The notes under the pieces were generated by a model, which saw only the letters and a program-made list of their open reading frames with translations, had not been told where the DNA came from and did no database searches. A stretch of DNA of 43,675 nucleotides, from positions 1-43,675 of the forward strand of contig JAAVTG010000118.1 in assembly GCA_011947345.1 (NCBI GenBank), written 5' to 3'. Within the stretch, counting starts at the first letter, position 1; the number at the start of each line of letters is the position of its first letter. The position numbers and the translations under genes were made by a program. Below, in pieces: positions 22,274-33,762 of this stretch. The stretch comes from Phytophthora quininea (Eukaryota > Oomycota > Peronosporomycetes > Peronosporales > Peronosporaceae).

Positions 22274-22338
22274 TAGCTCAGTGGTAGAGCGCTGGATTCC
22301 AGTCCCAGCGGTCGGGGGTTCGATCCCCTCTTCCCTCA
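22274..22338 (+). pseudogene. tRNA-Trp 3' part right of Helitron, unit 8
   Basis: This segment starts at tRNA base T8, directly after the Helitron CTAG. The D arm, anticodon CCA, T arm and 3' acceptor strand survive, as do the internal A and B boxes. The seven bases now in front (CGGCTAG) come from the Helitron end and cannot pair with the 3' acceptor strand TTCCCTC. A functional tRNA is therefore unlikely even if Pol III still initiates here. Confidence 0.9.
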
Positions 22339-22550
22339 CCATTTGTTATGCTTATCGTCCTCGCCGAAAACGTTTTGCTCGTTTGCTTCTCCGTGCTCCA
22401 TACACTCGTGTTTTCTTGAGCTCGCGTCGACATTGATTCTCCAACGTGACTTCACCTTACCGTCGGAGTCCGTGGCATCACCATACTGCTGGTCAGCGCG
22501 CTTGCGCAGTGCCTCGCTGCGGTTCCTCAGCAGTCAACGACTGGCGCCAC

Positions 22551-22599
22551 AAAAGTGCGATACTTCTCGATTTATGCGTGTCATCCTTGCGCAGGGGCC

Positions 22600-22630
<31 letters not shown>

Positions 22631-22655
22631 TACGGATGACCACCGAAGTGGTTCC
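22551..22655 (-). ncRNA. U6 snRNA, unit 8
   Basis: Intact; the Helitron ends about 280 bp to its left and does not reach it. Confidence 0.95.
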
Positions 22656-22832
22656 TGCTACTCGGCCCTCGCGCGAGGCTATAAATGCTTTACTTGGGCC
22701 TCACATCCAGAACCACCGCACCACACCCCATGGGACATGCTCTGTCGGCACTGACGAGCAACGACAGTGGGAACAGGACTCGTCCAGTCGTGAAGCGCTG
22801 CCGTCCGTCAACGAGAACAAAGGAGGAAAAGT

Positions 22833-22913
22833 CGACAGCTGTGAGATTCGAACTCACGCGGGTTGCCCCATTAACTTAGCAGGCTAACGCCTTAACCACT
22901 CGGCCAAGCTGTC
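22833..22913 (-). tRNA. tRNA-Ser(GCT), unit 8
   Basis: Identical gene body, in a Helitron-bearing unit. Confidence 0.96.
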
Positions 22914-24497
22914 ACCGTACCAATCCACAAAAACACACTCCAAACCCCAACCAAGACCTAAACCCACACACACAATTGGGCCACAACTCCGCCAAAACCA
23001 CCCTCTGGCGTCCCACCACACCTCTACACAACCACGGATGTTGTTAGGCACCTCGAAGGTCGGGCCGTGCGTGGCGTCGCCCGTGTTGGGCACGGCGTTG
23101 GTGTAGCGCACACCCTTGTACGACTCGAAGTCGATCTCGCTCATGGGGCGCTCCGTGCTGCTGGCGGAGCCCATCGCGCCGGAGAGGGAGAGCTAGATCC
23201 GACCGCCTGCGCAGTTGAAGCTCCGAGGTGAAGTGGCGGCCATGGCAGGTGCTGCGTTGTCCGGTTGAAAGAGAGTCATTGTAGGACAAAACGGTATAAA
23301 TTGGACATTTCCAGCCGGACAAATGGTGTTTACTAAGATTTTTGCTCACGTCCGGTTTCTGTTTGTTTGACGTGGCAGCTTCAACGTATTAGAAAGCAGA
23401 TAGAACAAGCCGAGCGAGTTTGCCAACCAAGAGCTTTCCTAGTGAAATGCTGGGATCATATTGCATACAATGAAGTAGGATCAATCCATCGTGGTGTTTT
23501 TGCCGAGTTTCCTAGCAATGATGAGACGACACCAAGCAATGAAAGCGCTTCTTGCCGGACCACGTTCATGCTAGCAGCGCATTCGCTACGGTGATGACCC
23601 CACCATCGGCGTGCTTTGACAAGTAAGATCAGACGCTCCTCTTCCAATTGCTGTCCAAATTGCTGTACACCGGTTCTGTGTGACTTACCCTTTCGCATTC
23701 AACTTTGAGATCGGATCGGCAGTGTCTCGCACGTGATGCGCACGCAGCACAGTTCCTCCTCGCCGGAAAAAGGCAACATCGCATCGCTCTTATGGCCGAC
23801 GTGGATCTAGCCACCACGATAGGCGACAGGAACAGCCTCCGTACACTACAGCGGTGAACCCGGCGATGGCTGTTGCTGAGCTGGTGTCTTGAGGCGAGTA
23901 ATGGCGGAGTGGCCTGCTTGTTCTCGCGTATGTTGCAATAGATAACACTTTACCATACTGTGTGTGTGTTCTCTCGTTCCAAGCGCGTCTTGTGAGTGTG
24001 TTGTGAGTGTGCTAGCGATGCGAAATGCTATCTCGACCTGAAACGGGAAATGGCTGTTTGCTGGCTCGTTGCAAAGGACGGCGATACGCTAGTGCAACCG
24101 AACGGATCGAAGCTGGTCGGTAATAAGCTACTGAGCGCATCTAGTTCGCTTCCTTTGTGTCCCCTCACCACCTTGCCTCTACTTGTCAGTGAACCCGCAC
24201 GTCATCTGAAGTACATCTCATGACACATCGTCCAGGTCCCCATGGGTCCGTTTCGCCCGTAGTTGTGGTGCGTAGGGCGTCAATGTCGGTTCGAGCCACG
24301 AAGTAGAGACGGGTTGGCCAATCGAGCGCATCGGCTTTCGTGTTTCGGCAGCGTCTGTGTGTATCGACGATAGTTTGTGAACACTGCACCGGTGAGCCAG
24401 AGTCGACGTGGGTAGCTGCTGTGTGTTAGTGTGCGGCAAAGGGCGTCGGCTGGCGAACAAAAAGGCAGGCGTGGGGGCAGCAAAAGGAGGAAAATGG

Positions 24498-24569
24498 AGC
24501 CCCCAGGCGGGATCGAACCACCGACCTTTCGCTTACGAAGCGAGTGCTCTACCACTGAGCTATAGGGGC
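24498..24569 (-). tRNA. tRNA-Thr(CGT), unit 9
   Basis: Full-length copy with intact boxes, in a Helitron-bearing unit. Confidence 0.94.
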
Positions 24570-24944
24570 TGCACGACTTCCACCACACGCAAGCTCCATC
24601 GCAAACGCAGACTCGCTCTGGATCACACCTCAAACACCAACCACGCCACCACAAAGACCACTGACAACACGTGCCGTTGCCCCACGCGCTGCCGCCGAGG
24701 TGTGTCTCTCTCCACCGACCCTTTCAGGCATCCTAGACCTTGCTTCCTTAGTCAGACCGACGCGCTCGCAGCGAGACGCCACGGTCTCGATGAAGACCCA
24801 AATGGCGCCACCATGGTGCAGGGTGTCGGGTAAAGTCTCGTAGACGTGGGAGGCAGGCGTCGGCGAGGCGTCTAAGCGCGTGAAAGGGACGGTTGTTCGA
24901 GGCGTGTGAGTTGGTGGGGAAGGGTTGATTTGGTGTCGGGGGAA

Positions 24945-27695
24945 TCTTAGACTACTACAAGAGACTTGCTGTCTGTCCGTTTGTCTGTCGGTCCGTCGCC
25001 GAGTTTCGATGGACAAGATCCGGCGCTGCCATTGGCTGCCGAGCGCCAGCGACGGCGGCGCCCATTCGCCGAAAGAGTTTCGGCCAATCGCTGCCGAGCG
25101 GAGCGAAGGCGGCCCGAGACGTGGACCACACCAATAGTAGGGTGGTCCACACCAAACGTACTTAATGAAGAGGTCGACAGTAGTCCCCACATTCGTAGTC
25201 CACACACAACCAAACCCAAACGCGATGGAGCGTGGGAACGTTACCTGCGCTCGCTTGCGAAACGATGCTATACAAGGACATCCCCAAGGAGTTCGTTTGG
25301 AAAGAGAAGTAGTGGGTTCGGCGCAAGCAGAAGAGAGAGGCACTAGAAAGAATAATCCATGTAACCTTCCCGGACGCCGAGAAGTTTTTCCTCCGAATAT
25401 TGCTCTGTAATCGAAGAGAGCCTACATCGTTCGAGAGTTTACGGACAGTTAACGGCGTCGTATGTCCCACGTTTTGGGACGCAGCGTTACAATTGGGATA
25501 TCTTGACAACGATCAAGAGTGGGCTGCATGCATGACAGAGGCTGCAAGTTTTCAGATGCCATACCAACTTCGACAGCTCTTCAGTACACAGTTAGTGTAC
25601 TCGATGCCAAGAGATGTCCGTGGGTTGTGGGACCAATTCTATGAGAATTGAATCGGGACATAGCGCATAAGCACCAGGATCTCCCCAAGTCTACACGGGA
25701 GACTGTGGTGTTGTTTGAGACGCTAAAAGCGTGAACGATTTGCTAAAGGTGAGTGGGTATGCTGTGACCGATCTTGACCTTCCGCAGTTGAGTGATTTCC
25801 CGAGTTTGGTTCGACAGTCTCTTCTCGACAACAATCTCATACGCCGCGAGAAAAGCTACAGCGCAAGGACATTGGAGGCTATTGTTCGCGACGAGGCCAA
25901 ACTCAACGAAGGGCAGAAAGCCGTATTCGACCAGATCATACAAGCCGTCGAAGCCGAGTTAGGACATGAGGTATCGACGGCCAGCGCTTCGCGTAACGAC
26001 GGGGGCAGGTCATCCACGCGGGAAGTTTCACAAAAGCTTTCTTTGTTGATGGGCCTGGTGGGACGGGAAAGTCTACATTACTTCGACACATTTTGGCCAG
26101 GGTGCGTCTGGATGGGAAGATTGCACTTGCTGTTGCGTCCAATGGAATTGCATCTCCACTCCCCATGGGCGGGCGTACGGCGCATTCTACTGTCAAAATT
26201 CCGCTGAAACTGGACAAGGATTCTACGTGTTCGATTTTCAAACAATCGCACCTGCGCAAGCTTATCCAGCAGACCAGTTTGGTCATTTGGGATGAAGCTC
26301 CGATGACGCATCGCCACGCGTTTGAGGCTGTCGACCGAACGCTACGGGACATTATGGATAACCCCAGGGAGCTTTTCGGCGGAAAGGTTTTGTGCTCTCA
26401 GGAGATTTCCGCCAGATCCTTCCTGTCGTGAAGAGAGGCACGCCCGCAGAAACGATAAACGCGTGTATAAAGGAATCGCCTCTGTGGAGACACTTTTGCA
26501 GGTTCGGTTAACACAGAATATGCGCATTGGGAGCGAGGGGACAGGAGAAAGCGACGAGAATATCCTGTCTTTCTCTGAGTTTTTGCTTGCCGTTGGGGAG
26601 GGTCGGCACGGAAAACGAGCTGATCTTGGCAATGACTACATCAAGATTCCAGCTGATATGCTGATCCCGAATCCTCCTGTAGAAGACGACGAGGACGAGG
26701 AAATAGCTCAGGGGCAATACCAAGGGGTATGACCCGCATCATTGACGCAATGTATGCCGACGTTGCCAATCCAGAGGTTGCAACGGATGATTATTTTGCC
26801 AGTCGGACGATTTTGACGACTACGAACGAGACGGTACGGAGAATCAACGAGGCAGTCGCAGCTCGACTTCCGGAGACAGCGCGGGAGTATTTGTCGGTGG
26901 ACTCGGTAGAAGATGACGACGGAACGTTTTTCGAGCAGGAGCTCCTCCACTTGGTGAACGTGAACAGGATTCCACCTCACAGACTACTGCTCAAGAAGGG
27001 CATCCCCATCATGATGATGAGAAATCTGAACCCGGATCTTGACTGTGCAACGGAACGCGTCTACGAATCGTCGACTTGAAGGACCACGTCATTCGAGCAA
27101 CAATTATGACTGGAGAACCAACAGGCCAAGAAGTACTCATCCCGAGAATTATGTTCGTGAGCGACGACGACAGCTCCGATTTCCCCTTCCGGCTACGACG
27201 AAAGCAGTTCCCCATGCAACCAGCATTCGCCATGACGATTAACAAGGCCCAAGGTCAGACGGTGTTAAACTTGAGGCTGTACTTGGCTTCCCGTGCTTTT
27301 CCCATCGCCAGTTGTATGTGGCGTTGTCTCGCGTGACGTCCCGAAGCAAGTTCAAGGCGTTGATTGAGTATCCAGAGTTCGTAGACCCGGACGGAGGAGT
27401 GTATACGAGAAACATCGTGTACACGCAGATTTTCGATTAGGAGTTGAGTTGCATTTCTAGGCTAGATGTAGTAGCTTGCCACTGCGAAGTAGAACCTAGC
27501 TTTATGTTGGACAAATGGCACTTGGCAATTTTCATGTGTTTATAAAGCATTTTATACGCCTGTATGTTTTAGATTGCACTACTTAGTAGTTCGTGTAAAA
27601 GCTAAATCATCCCGCCGGAGCGAAGCGGAGGCGGGCGGTCCACACAGCTACATCCAACCATAACCCACCGCCGCGTAGCGGCGGCGCTCGGCTAG
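24945..27695 (+). mobile_element. Helitron, copy 2 (in tRNA-Trp of unit 9)
   Basis: 2751-bp copy with the same TC and CTAG ends (27692-27695), the same hairpin (27668-27684) and the same insertion base as copy 1. It is near-identical throughout, so it shares one insertion event with copies 1 and 3. Confidence 0.93.
25265..27440 (+). pseudogene. Helitron Pif1-like helicase remnant, copy 2
   Basis: Same domain order as copy 1. Private one-base losses lie near 25647 (ends a frame after WDQFYEN), in the AAGC-TTTC-TTTG run near 26040 just before Walker A, in the GG-TTTT-GTG run near 26388, and near 26708. The shared TAG after FVWKEK and the shared C-terminal frameshift before LYVALSRV are present. 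Confidence 0.88.
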
Positions 27696-27760
27696 TAGCT
27701 CAGTGGTAGAGCGCTGGATTCCAGTCCCAGCGGTCGGGGGTTCGATCCCCTCTTCCCTCA
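27696..27760 (+). pseudogene. tRNA-Trp 3' part right of Helitron, unit 9
   Basis: Same break point, between bases 7 and 8 of the tRNA, as in unit 8; five G in the T arm. Confidence 0.9.
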
Positions 27761-27972
27761 CCATTTGTTATGCTTATCGTCCTCGCCGAAAACGTTTTGC
27801 TCGTTTGCTTCTCCGTGCTCCATACACTCGTGTTTTCTTGAGCTCGCGTCGACATTGATTCTCCAACGTGACTTCACCTTACCGTCGGAGTCCGTGGCAT
27901 CACCATACTGCTGGTCAGCGCGCTTGCGCAGTGCCTCGCTGCGGTTCCTCAGCAGTCAACGACTGGCGCCAC

Positions 27973-28021
27973 AAAAGTGCGATACTTCTCGATTTATGCG
28001 TGTCATCCTTGCGCAGGGGCC

Positions 28022-28052
<31 letters not shown>

Positions 28053-28077
28053 TACGGATGACCACCGAAGTGGTTCC
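27973..28077 (-). ncRNA. U6 snRNA, unit 9
   Basis: Intact copy with a four-T terminator. Confidence 0.95.
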
Positions 28078-28254
28078 TGCTACTCGGCCCTCGCGCGAGG
28101 CTATAAATGCTTTACTTGGGCCTCACATCCAGAACCACCGCACCACACCCCATGGGACATGCTCTGTCGGCACTGACGAGCAACGACAGTGGGAACAGGA
28201 CTCGTCCAGTCGTGAAGCGCTGCCGTCCGTCAACGAGAACAAAGGAGGAAAAGT

Positions 28255-28335
28255 CGACAGCTGTGAGATTCGAACTCACGCGGGTTGCCCCATTAACTTA
28301 GCAGGCTAACGCCTTAACCACTCGGCCAAGCTGTC
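28255..28335 (-). tRNA. tRNA-Ser(GCT), unit 9
   Basis: Identical gene body, in a Helitron-bearing unit. Confidence 0.96.
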
Positions 28336-29921
28336 ACCGTACCAATCCACAAAAACACACTCCAAACCCCAACCAAGACCTAAACCCACACACACAATTG
28401 GGCCACAACTCCGCCAAAACCACCCCTCTGGCGTCCCACCACACCTCTACACAACCACGGATGTTGTTAGGCACCTCGAAGGTCGGGCCGTGCGTGGCGT
28501 CGCCCGTGTTGGGCACGGCGTTGGTGTAGCGCACACCCTTGTACGACTCGAAGTCGATCTCGCTCATGGGGCGCTCCGTGCTGCTGGCGGAGCCCATCGC
28601 GCCGGAGAGGAGAGCTAGATCCGACCGCCTGCGCAGTTGAAGCTCCGAGGTGAAGTGGCGGCCATGGCAGGTGCTGCGTTGTCCGGTTGAAAGAGAGTCA
28701 TTGTAGGACAAAACGGTATAAATTGGACATTTCCAGCCGGACAAATGGTGTTTACTAAGATTTTTGCTCACGTCCGGTTTCTGTTTGTTTGACGTGGCAG
28801 CTTCAACGTATTAGAAAGCAGATAGAACAAGCCGAGCGAGTTTGCCAACCAAGAGCTTTCCTAGTGAAATGCTGGGATCATATTGCATACAATGAAGTAG
28901 GATCAATCCATCGTGGTGTTTTTGCCGAGTTTCCTAGCAATGATGAGACGACACCAAGCAATGAAAGCGCTTCTTGCCGGACCACGTTCATGCTAGCAGC
29001 GCATTCGCTACGGTGATGACCCCACCATCGGCGTGCTTTGACAAGTAAGATCAGACGCTCCTCTTCCAATTGCTGTCCAAATTGCTGTACACCGGTTCTG
29101 TGTGACTTACCCTTTCGCATTCAACTTTGAGATCGGATCGGCAGTGTCTCGCACGTGATGCGCACGCAGCACAGTTCCTCCTCGCCGGAAAAAGGCAACA
29201 TCGCATCGCTCTTATGGCCGACGTGGATCTAGCCACCACGATAGGCGACAGGAACAGCCTCCGTACACTACAGCGGTGAACCCGGCGATGGCTGTTGCTG
29301 AGCTGGTGTCTTGAGGCGAGTAATGGCGGAGTGGCCTGCTTGTTCTCGCGTATGTTGCAATAGATAACACTTTACCATACTGTGTGTGTGTTCTCTCGTT
29401 CCAAGCGCGTCTTGTGAGTGTGTTGTGAGTGTGCTAGCGATGCGAAATGCTATCTCGACCTGAAACGGGAAATGGCTGTTTGCTGGCTCGTTGCAAAGGA
29501 CGGCGATACGCTAGTGCAACCGAACGGATCGAAGCTGGTCGGTAATAAGCTACTGAGCGCATCTAGTTCGCTTCCTTTGTGTTCCCTCACCACCTTGCCT
29601 CTACTTGTCAGTGAACCCGCACGTCATCTGAAGTACATCTCATGACACATCGTCCAGGTCCCCATGGGTCCGTTTCGCCCGCAGTTGTGGTGCGTAGGGC
29701 GTCAATGTCGGTTCGAGCCACGAAGTAGAGAGACGGGTTGGCCAATCGAGCGCATCGGCTTTCGTGTTTCGGCAGCGTCTGTGTGTATCGACGATAGTTT
29801 GTGAACACTGCACCGGTGAGCCAGAGTCGACGTGGGTAGCTGCTGTGTGTTAGTGTGCGGCAAAGGGCGTCGGCTGGCGAACAAAAAGGCAGGCGTGGGG
29901 GCAGCAAAAGGAGGAAAATGG

Positions 29922-29993
29922 AGCCCCCAGGCGGGATCGAACCACCGACCTTTCGCTTACGAAGCGAGTGCTCTACCACTGAGCTATAGGGGC
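29922..29993 (-). tRNA. tRNA-Thr(CGT), unit 10
   Basis: Full-length copy with intact boxes, in a Helitron-bearing unit. Confidence 0.94.
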
Positions 29994-30366
29994 TGCACGA
30001 CTTCCACCACACGCAAGCTCCATCGCAAACGCAGACTCGCTCTGGATCACACCTCAAACACCAACCACGCCACCACAAAGACCACTGACAACACGTGCCG
30101 TTGCCCCACGCGCTGCCGCCGAGGTGTGTCTCTCCACCGACCCTTTCAGGCATCCTAGACCTTGCTTCCTTAGTCAGACCGACGCGCTCGCAGCGAGACG
30201 CCACGGTCTCGATGAAGACCCAAATGGCGCCACCATGGTGCAGGGTGTCGGGTAAAGTCTCGTAGACGTGGGAGGCAGGCGTCGGCGAGGCGTCTAAGCG
30301 CGTGAAAGGGACGGTTGTTCGAGGCGTGTGAGTTGGTGGGGAAGGGTTGATTTGGTGTCGGGGGAA

Positions 30367-33123
30367 TCTTAGACTACTACAAGAGACTTGCTGTCTGTCC
30401 GTTTGTCTGTCGGTCCGTCGCCGAGTTTCGATGGACAAGATCCGGCGCTGCCATTGGCTGCCGAGCGCCAGCGACGGCGGCGCCCATTCGCCGAAAAGAG
30501 TTTCGGCCAATCGCTGCCGAGCGGAGCGAAGGCGGCCCGAGACGTGGACCACACCAATAGTAGGGTGGTCCACACCAAACGTACTTAATGAAGAGGTCGA
30601 CAGTAGTCCCCACATTCGTAGTCCACACACAACCAAACCCAAACGCGATGGAGCGTGGGAACGTTACCTGCGCTCGCTTGCGAAACGATGCTATACAAGG
30701 ACATCCCCAAGGAGTTCGTTTGGAAAGAGAAGTAGTGGGTTCGGCGCAAGCAGAAGAGAGAGGCACTAGAAAGAATAATCCATGTAACCTTCCCGGACGC
30801 CGAGAAGTTTTTCCTCCGAATATTGCTCTGTAATCGAAGAGAGCCTACATCGTTCGAGAGTTTACGGACAGTTAACGGCGTCGTATGTCCCACGTTTTGG
30901 GACGCAGCGTTACAATTGGGATATCTTGACAACGATCAAGAGTGGGCTGCATGCATGACAGAGGCTGCAAGTTTTCAGATGCCATACCAACTTCGACAGC
31001 TCTTCAGTACACAGTTAGTGTACTCGATGCCAAGAGATGTCCGTGGGTTGTGGGACCAATTCTATGAGGAATTGAATCGGGACATAGCGCATAAGCACCG
31101 GGATCTCCCCAAGTCTACACGGGAGACTGTGGTGTTGTTTGAGACGCTAAAAAGCGTGAACGATTTGCTAAAGGTGAGTGGGTATGCTGTGACCGATCTT
31201 GACCTTCCGCAGTTGAGTGATTTCCCGAGTTTGGTTCGACAGTCTCTTCTCGACAACAATCTCATACGCCGCGAGAAAAGCTACAGCGCAAGGACATTGG
31301 AGGCTATTGTTCGCGACGAGGCCAAACTCAACGAAGGGCAGAAAGCCGTATTCGACCAGATCATACAAGCCGTCGAAGCCGAGTTAGGACATGAGGTATC
31401 GACGGCCAGCGCTTCGCGTAACGACGGGGGCAGGTCATCCACGCGGGAAGTTTCACAAAAGCTTTTCTTTGTTGATGGGCCTGGTGGGACGGGAAAGTCT
31501 ACATTACTTCGACACATTTTGGCCAGGGTGCGTCTGGATGGGAAGATTGCACTTGCTGTTGCGTCCAATGGAATTGCATCTCCACTCCCCATGGGCGGGC
31601 GTACGGCGCATTCTACTGTCAAAATTCCGCTGAAACTGGACAAGGATTCTACGTGTTCGATTTTCAAACAATCGCACCTGCGCAAGCTTATCCAGCAGAC
31701 CAGTTTGGTCATTTGGGATGAAGCTCCGATGACGCATCGCCACGCGTTTGAGGCTGTCGACCGAACGCTACGGGACATTATGGATAACCCCAGGGAGCTT
31801 TTCGGCGGAAAGGTTTTTGTGCTCTCAGGAGATTTCCGCCAGATCCTTCCTGTCGTGAAGAGAGGCACGCCCGCAGAAACGATAAACGCGTGTATAAAGG
31901 AATCGCCTCTGTGGAGACACTTTTGCAGGTTCGGTTAACACAGAATATGCGCATTGGGAGCGAGGGGACAGGAGAAAGCGACGAGAATATCCTGTCTTTC
32001 TCTGAGTTTTTGCTTGCCGTTGGGGAGGGTCGGCACGGAAAACGAGCTGATCTTGGCAATGACTACATCAAGATTCCAGCTGATATGCTGATCCCGAATC
32101 CTCCTGTAGAAGACGACGAGGACGAGGAAATAGCTCCAGGGGCAATACCAAGGGTATGACCCGCATCATTGACGCAATGTATGCCGACGTTGCCAATCCA
32201 GAGGTTGCAACGGATGATTATTTTGCCAGTCGGACGATTTTGACGACTACGAACGAGACGGTACGGAGAATCAACGAGGCAGTCGCAGCTCGACTTCCGG
32301 AGACAGCGCGGGAGTATTTGTCGGTGGACTCGGTAGAAGATGACGACGGAACGTTTTTCGAGCAGGAGCTCCTCCACTTGGTGAACGTGAACGGGATTCC
32401 ACCTCACAGACTACTGCTCAAGAAGGGCATCCCCATCATGATGATGAGAAATCTGAACCCGGATCTTGGACTGTGCAACGGAACGCGTCTACGAATCGTC
32501 GACTTGAAGGACCACGTCATTCGAGCAACAATTATGACTGGAGAACCAACAGGCCAAGAAGTACTCATCCCGAGAATTATGTTCGTGAGCGACGACGACA
32601 GCTCCGATTTCCCCTTCCGGCTACGACGAAAGCAGTTCCCCATGCAACCAGCATTCGCCATGACGATTAACAAGGCCCAAGGTCAGACGGTGTTAAACTT
32701 GAGGCTGTACTTGGCTTCCCGTGCTTTTCCCATCGCCAGTTGTATGTGGCGTTGTCTCGCGTGACGTCCCGAAGCAAGTTCAAGGCGTTGATTGAGTATC
32801 CAGAGTTCGTAGACCCGGACGGAGGAGTGTATACGAGAAACATCGTGTACACGCAGATTTTCGATTAGGAGTTGAGTTGCATTTCTAGGCTAGATGTAGT
32901 AGCTTGCCACTGCGAAGTAGAACCTAGCTTTATGTTGGACAAATGGCACTTGGCAATTTTCATGTGTTTATAAAGCATTTTATACGCCTGTATGTTTTAG
33001 ATTGCACTACTTAGTAGTTCGTGTAAAAGCTAAATCATCCCGCCGGAGCGAAGCGGAGGCGGGCGGTCCACACAGCTACATCCAACCATAACCCACCGCC
33101 GCGTAGCGGCGGCGCTCGGCTAG
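30367..33123 (+). mobile_element. Helitron, copy 3 (in tRNA-Trp of unit 10)
   Basis: 2757-bp copy, hairpin at 33096-33112, CTAG at 33120-33123. It is the least broken of the three internally. Confidence 0.93.
30688..32868 (+). pseudogene. Helitron Pif1-like helicase remnant, copy 3
   Basis: Best preserved copy. One frame covers 30823-31938, counting residues from 30823: LRTVNGVVCPTF at ~14-25, Walker A GPGGTGKST at 219-227, Walker B VIWDE at 296-300 and GDFRQ at 336-340. A one-base T-run change near 31922 and a G-run change near 32153 shift the frame. 32156-32764 then continues through GIPIMMMRNLNPDLG and AMTINKAQGQT. Motif LYVALSRV and the last ~50 residues to the stop at 32866 are in another frame, as in the other copies. 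The protein lacks a Rep domain and has the shared upstream TAG, so it is probably not functional. Confidence 0.9.
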
Positions 33124-33187
33124 TAGCTCAGTGGTAGAGCGCTGGATTCCAGTCCCAGCGGTCGGGGTTCGATCCCCTCTTCCCTCA
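33124..33187 (+). pseudogene. tRNA-Trp 3' part right of Helitron, unit 10
   Basis: Same break point as in units 8 and 9; four G in the T arm. Confidence 0.9.
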
Positions 33188-33399
33188 CCATTTGTTATGC
33201 TTATCGTCCTCGCCGAAAACGTTTTGCTCGTTTGCTTCTCCGTGCTCCATACACTCGTGTTTTCTTGAGCTCGCGTCGACATTGATTCTCCAACGTGACT
33301 TCACCTTACCGTCGGAGTCCGTGGCATCACCATACTGCTGGTCAGCGCGCTTGCGCAGTGCCTCGCTGCGGTTCCTCAGCAGTCAACGACTGGCGCCAC

Positions 33400-33504
33400 A
33401 AAAAGTGCGATACTTCTCGATTTATGCGTGTCATCCTTGCGCAGGGGCCATGCTAATCTTCTCTGTATCGTTCCATTTTTACGGATGACCACCGAAGTGG
33501 TTCC
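33400..33504 (-). ncRNA. U6 snRNA, unit 10
   Basis: One T is missing in the AATTGGAAC segment (AAAAATGGAAC here) just before the conserved GATACAGAGA. Five-T terminator. Confidence 0.92.
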
Positions 33505-33681
33505 TGCTACTCGGCCCTCGCGCGAGGCTATAAATGCTTTACTTGGGCCTCACATCCAGAACCACCGCACCACACCCCATGGGACATGCTCTGTCGGCAC
33601 TGACGAGCAACGACAGTGGGAACAGGACTCGTCCAGTCGTGAAGCGCTGCCGTCCGTCAACGAGAACAAAGGAGGAAAAGT

Positions 33682-33762
33682 CGACAGCTGTGAGATTCGA
33701 ACTCACGCGGGTTGCCCCATTAACTTAGCAGGCTAACGCCTTAACCACTCGGCCAAGCTGTC
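33682..33762 (-). tRNA. tRNA-Ser(GCT), unit 10
   Basis: Identical gene body, in a Helitron-bearing unit. Confidence 0.96.

Larger units (their letters stand above)
18678..24101. repeat. Tandem unit 8 with Helitron
   Basis: 5424-bp copy, equal to a 2672-bp unit plus a 2752-bp Helitron inside tRNA-Trp. The other three RNA genes are uninterrupted. Confidence 0.97.
24102..29523. repeat. Tandem unit 9 with Helitron
   Basis: 5422-bp copy with the Helitron at the same base of tRNA-Trp as in units 8 and 10. It shares the GA deletion (near 24303) with unit 7. It has T at the site where units 8 and 10 have C (the GYAG after CGCCC, near 24259). Confidence 0.97.

Noticed and set aside
29608..30642. 344-codon open frame on the minus strand spanning unit spacer, tRNA-Thr and the Helitron 5' end
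   Set aside because: It reads through a tRNA gene and a transposon boundary and shows no protein family; a chance frame in GC-rich repeats.
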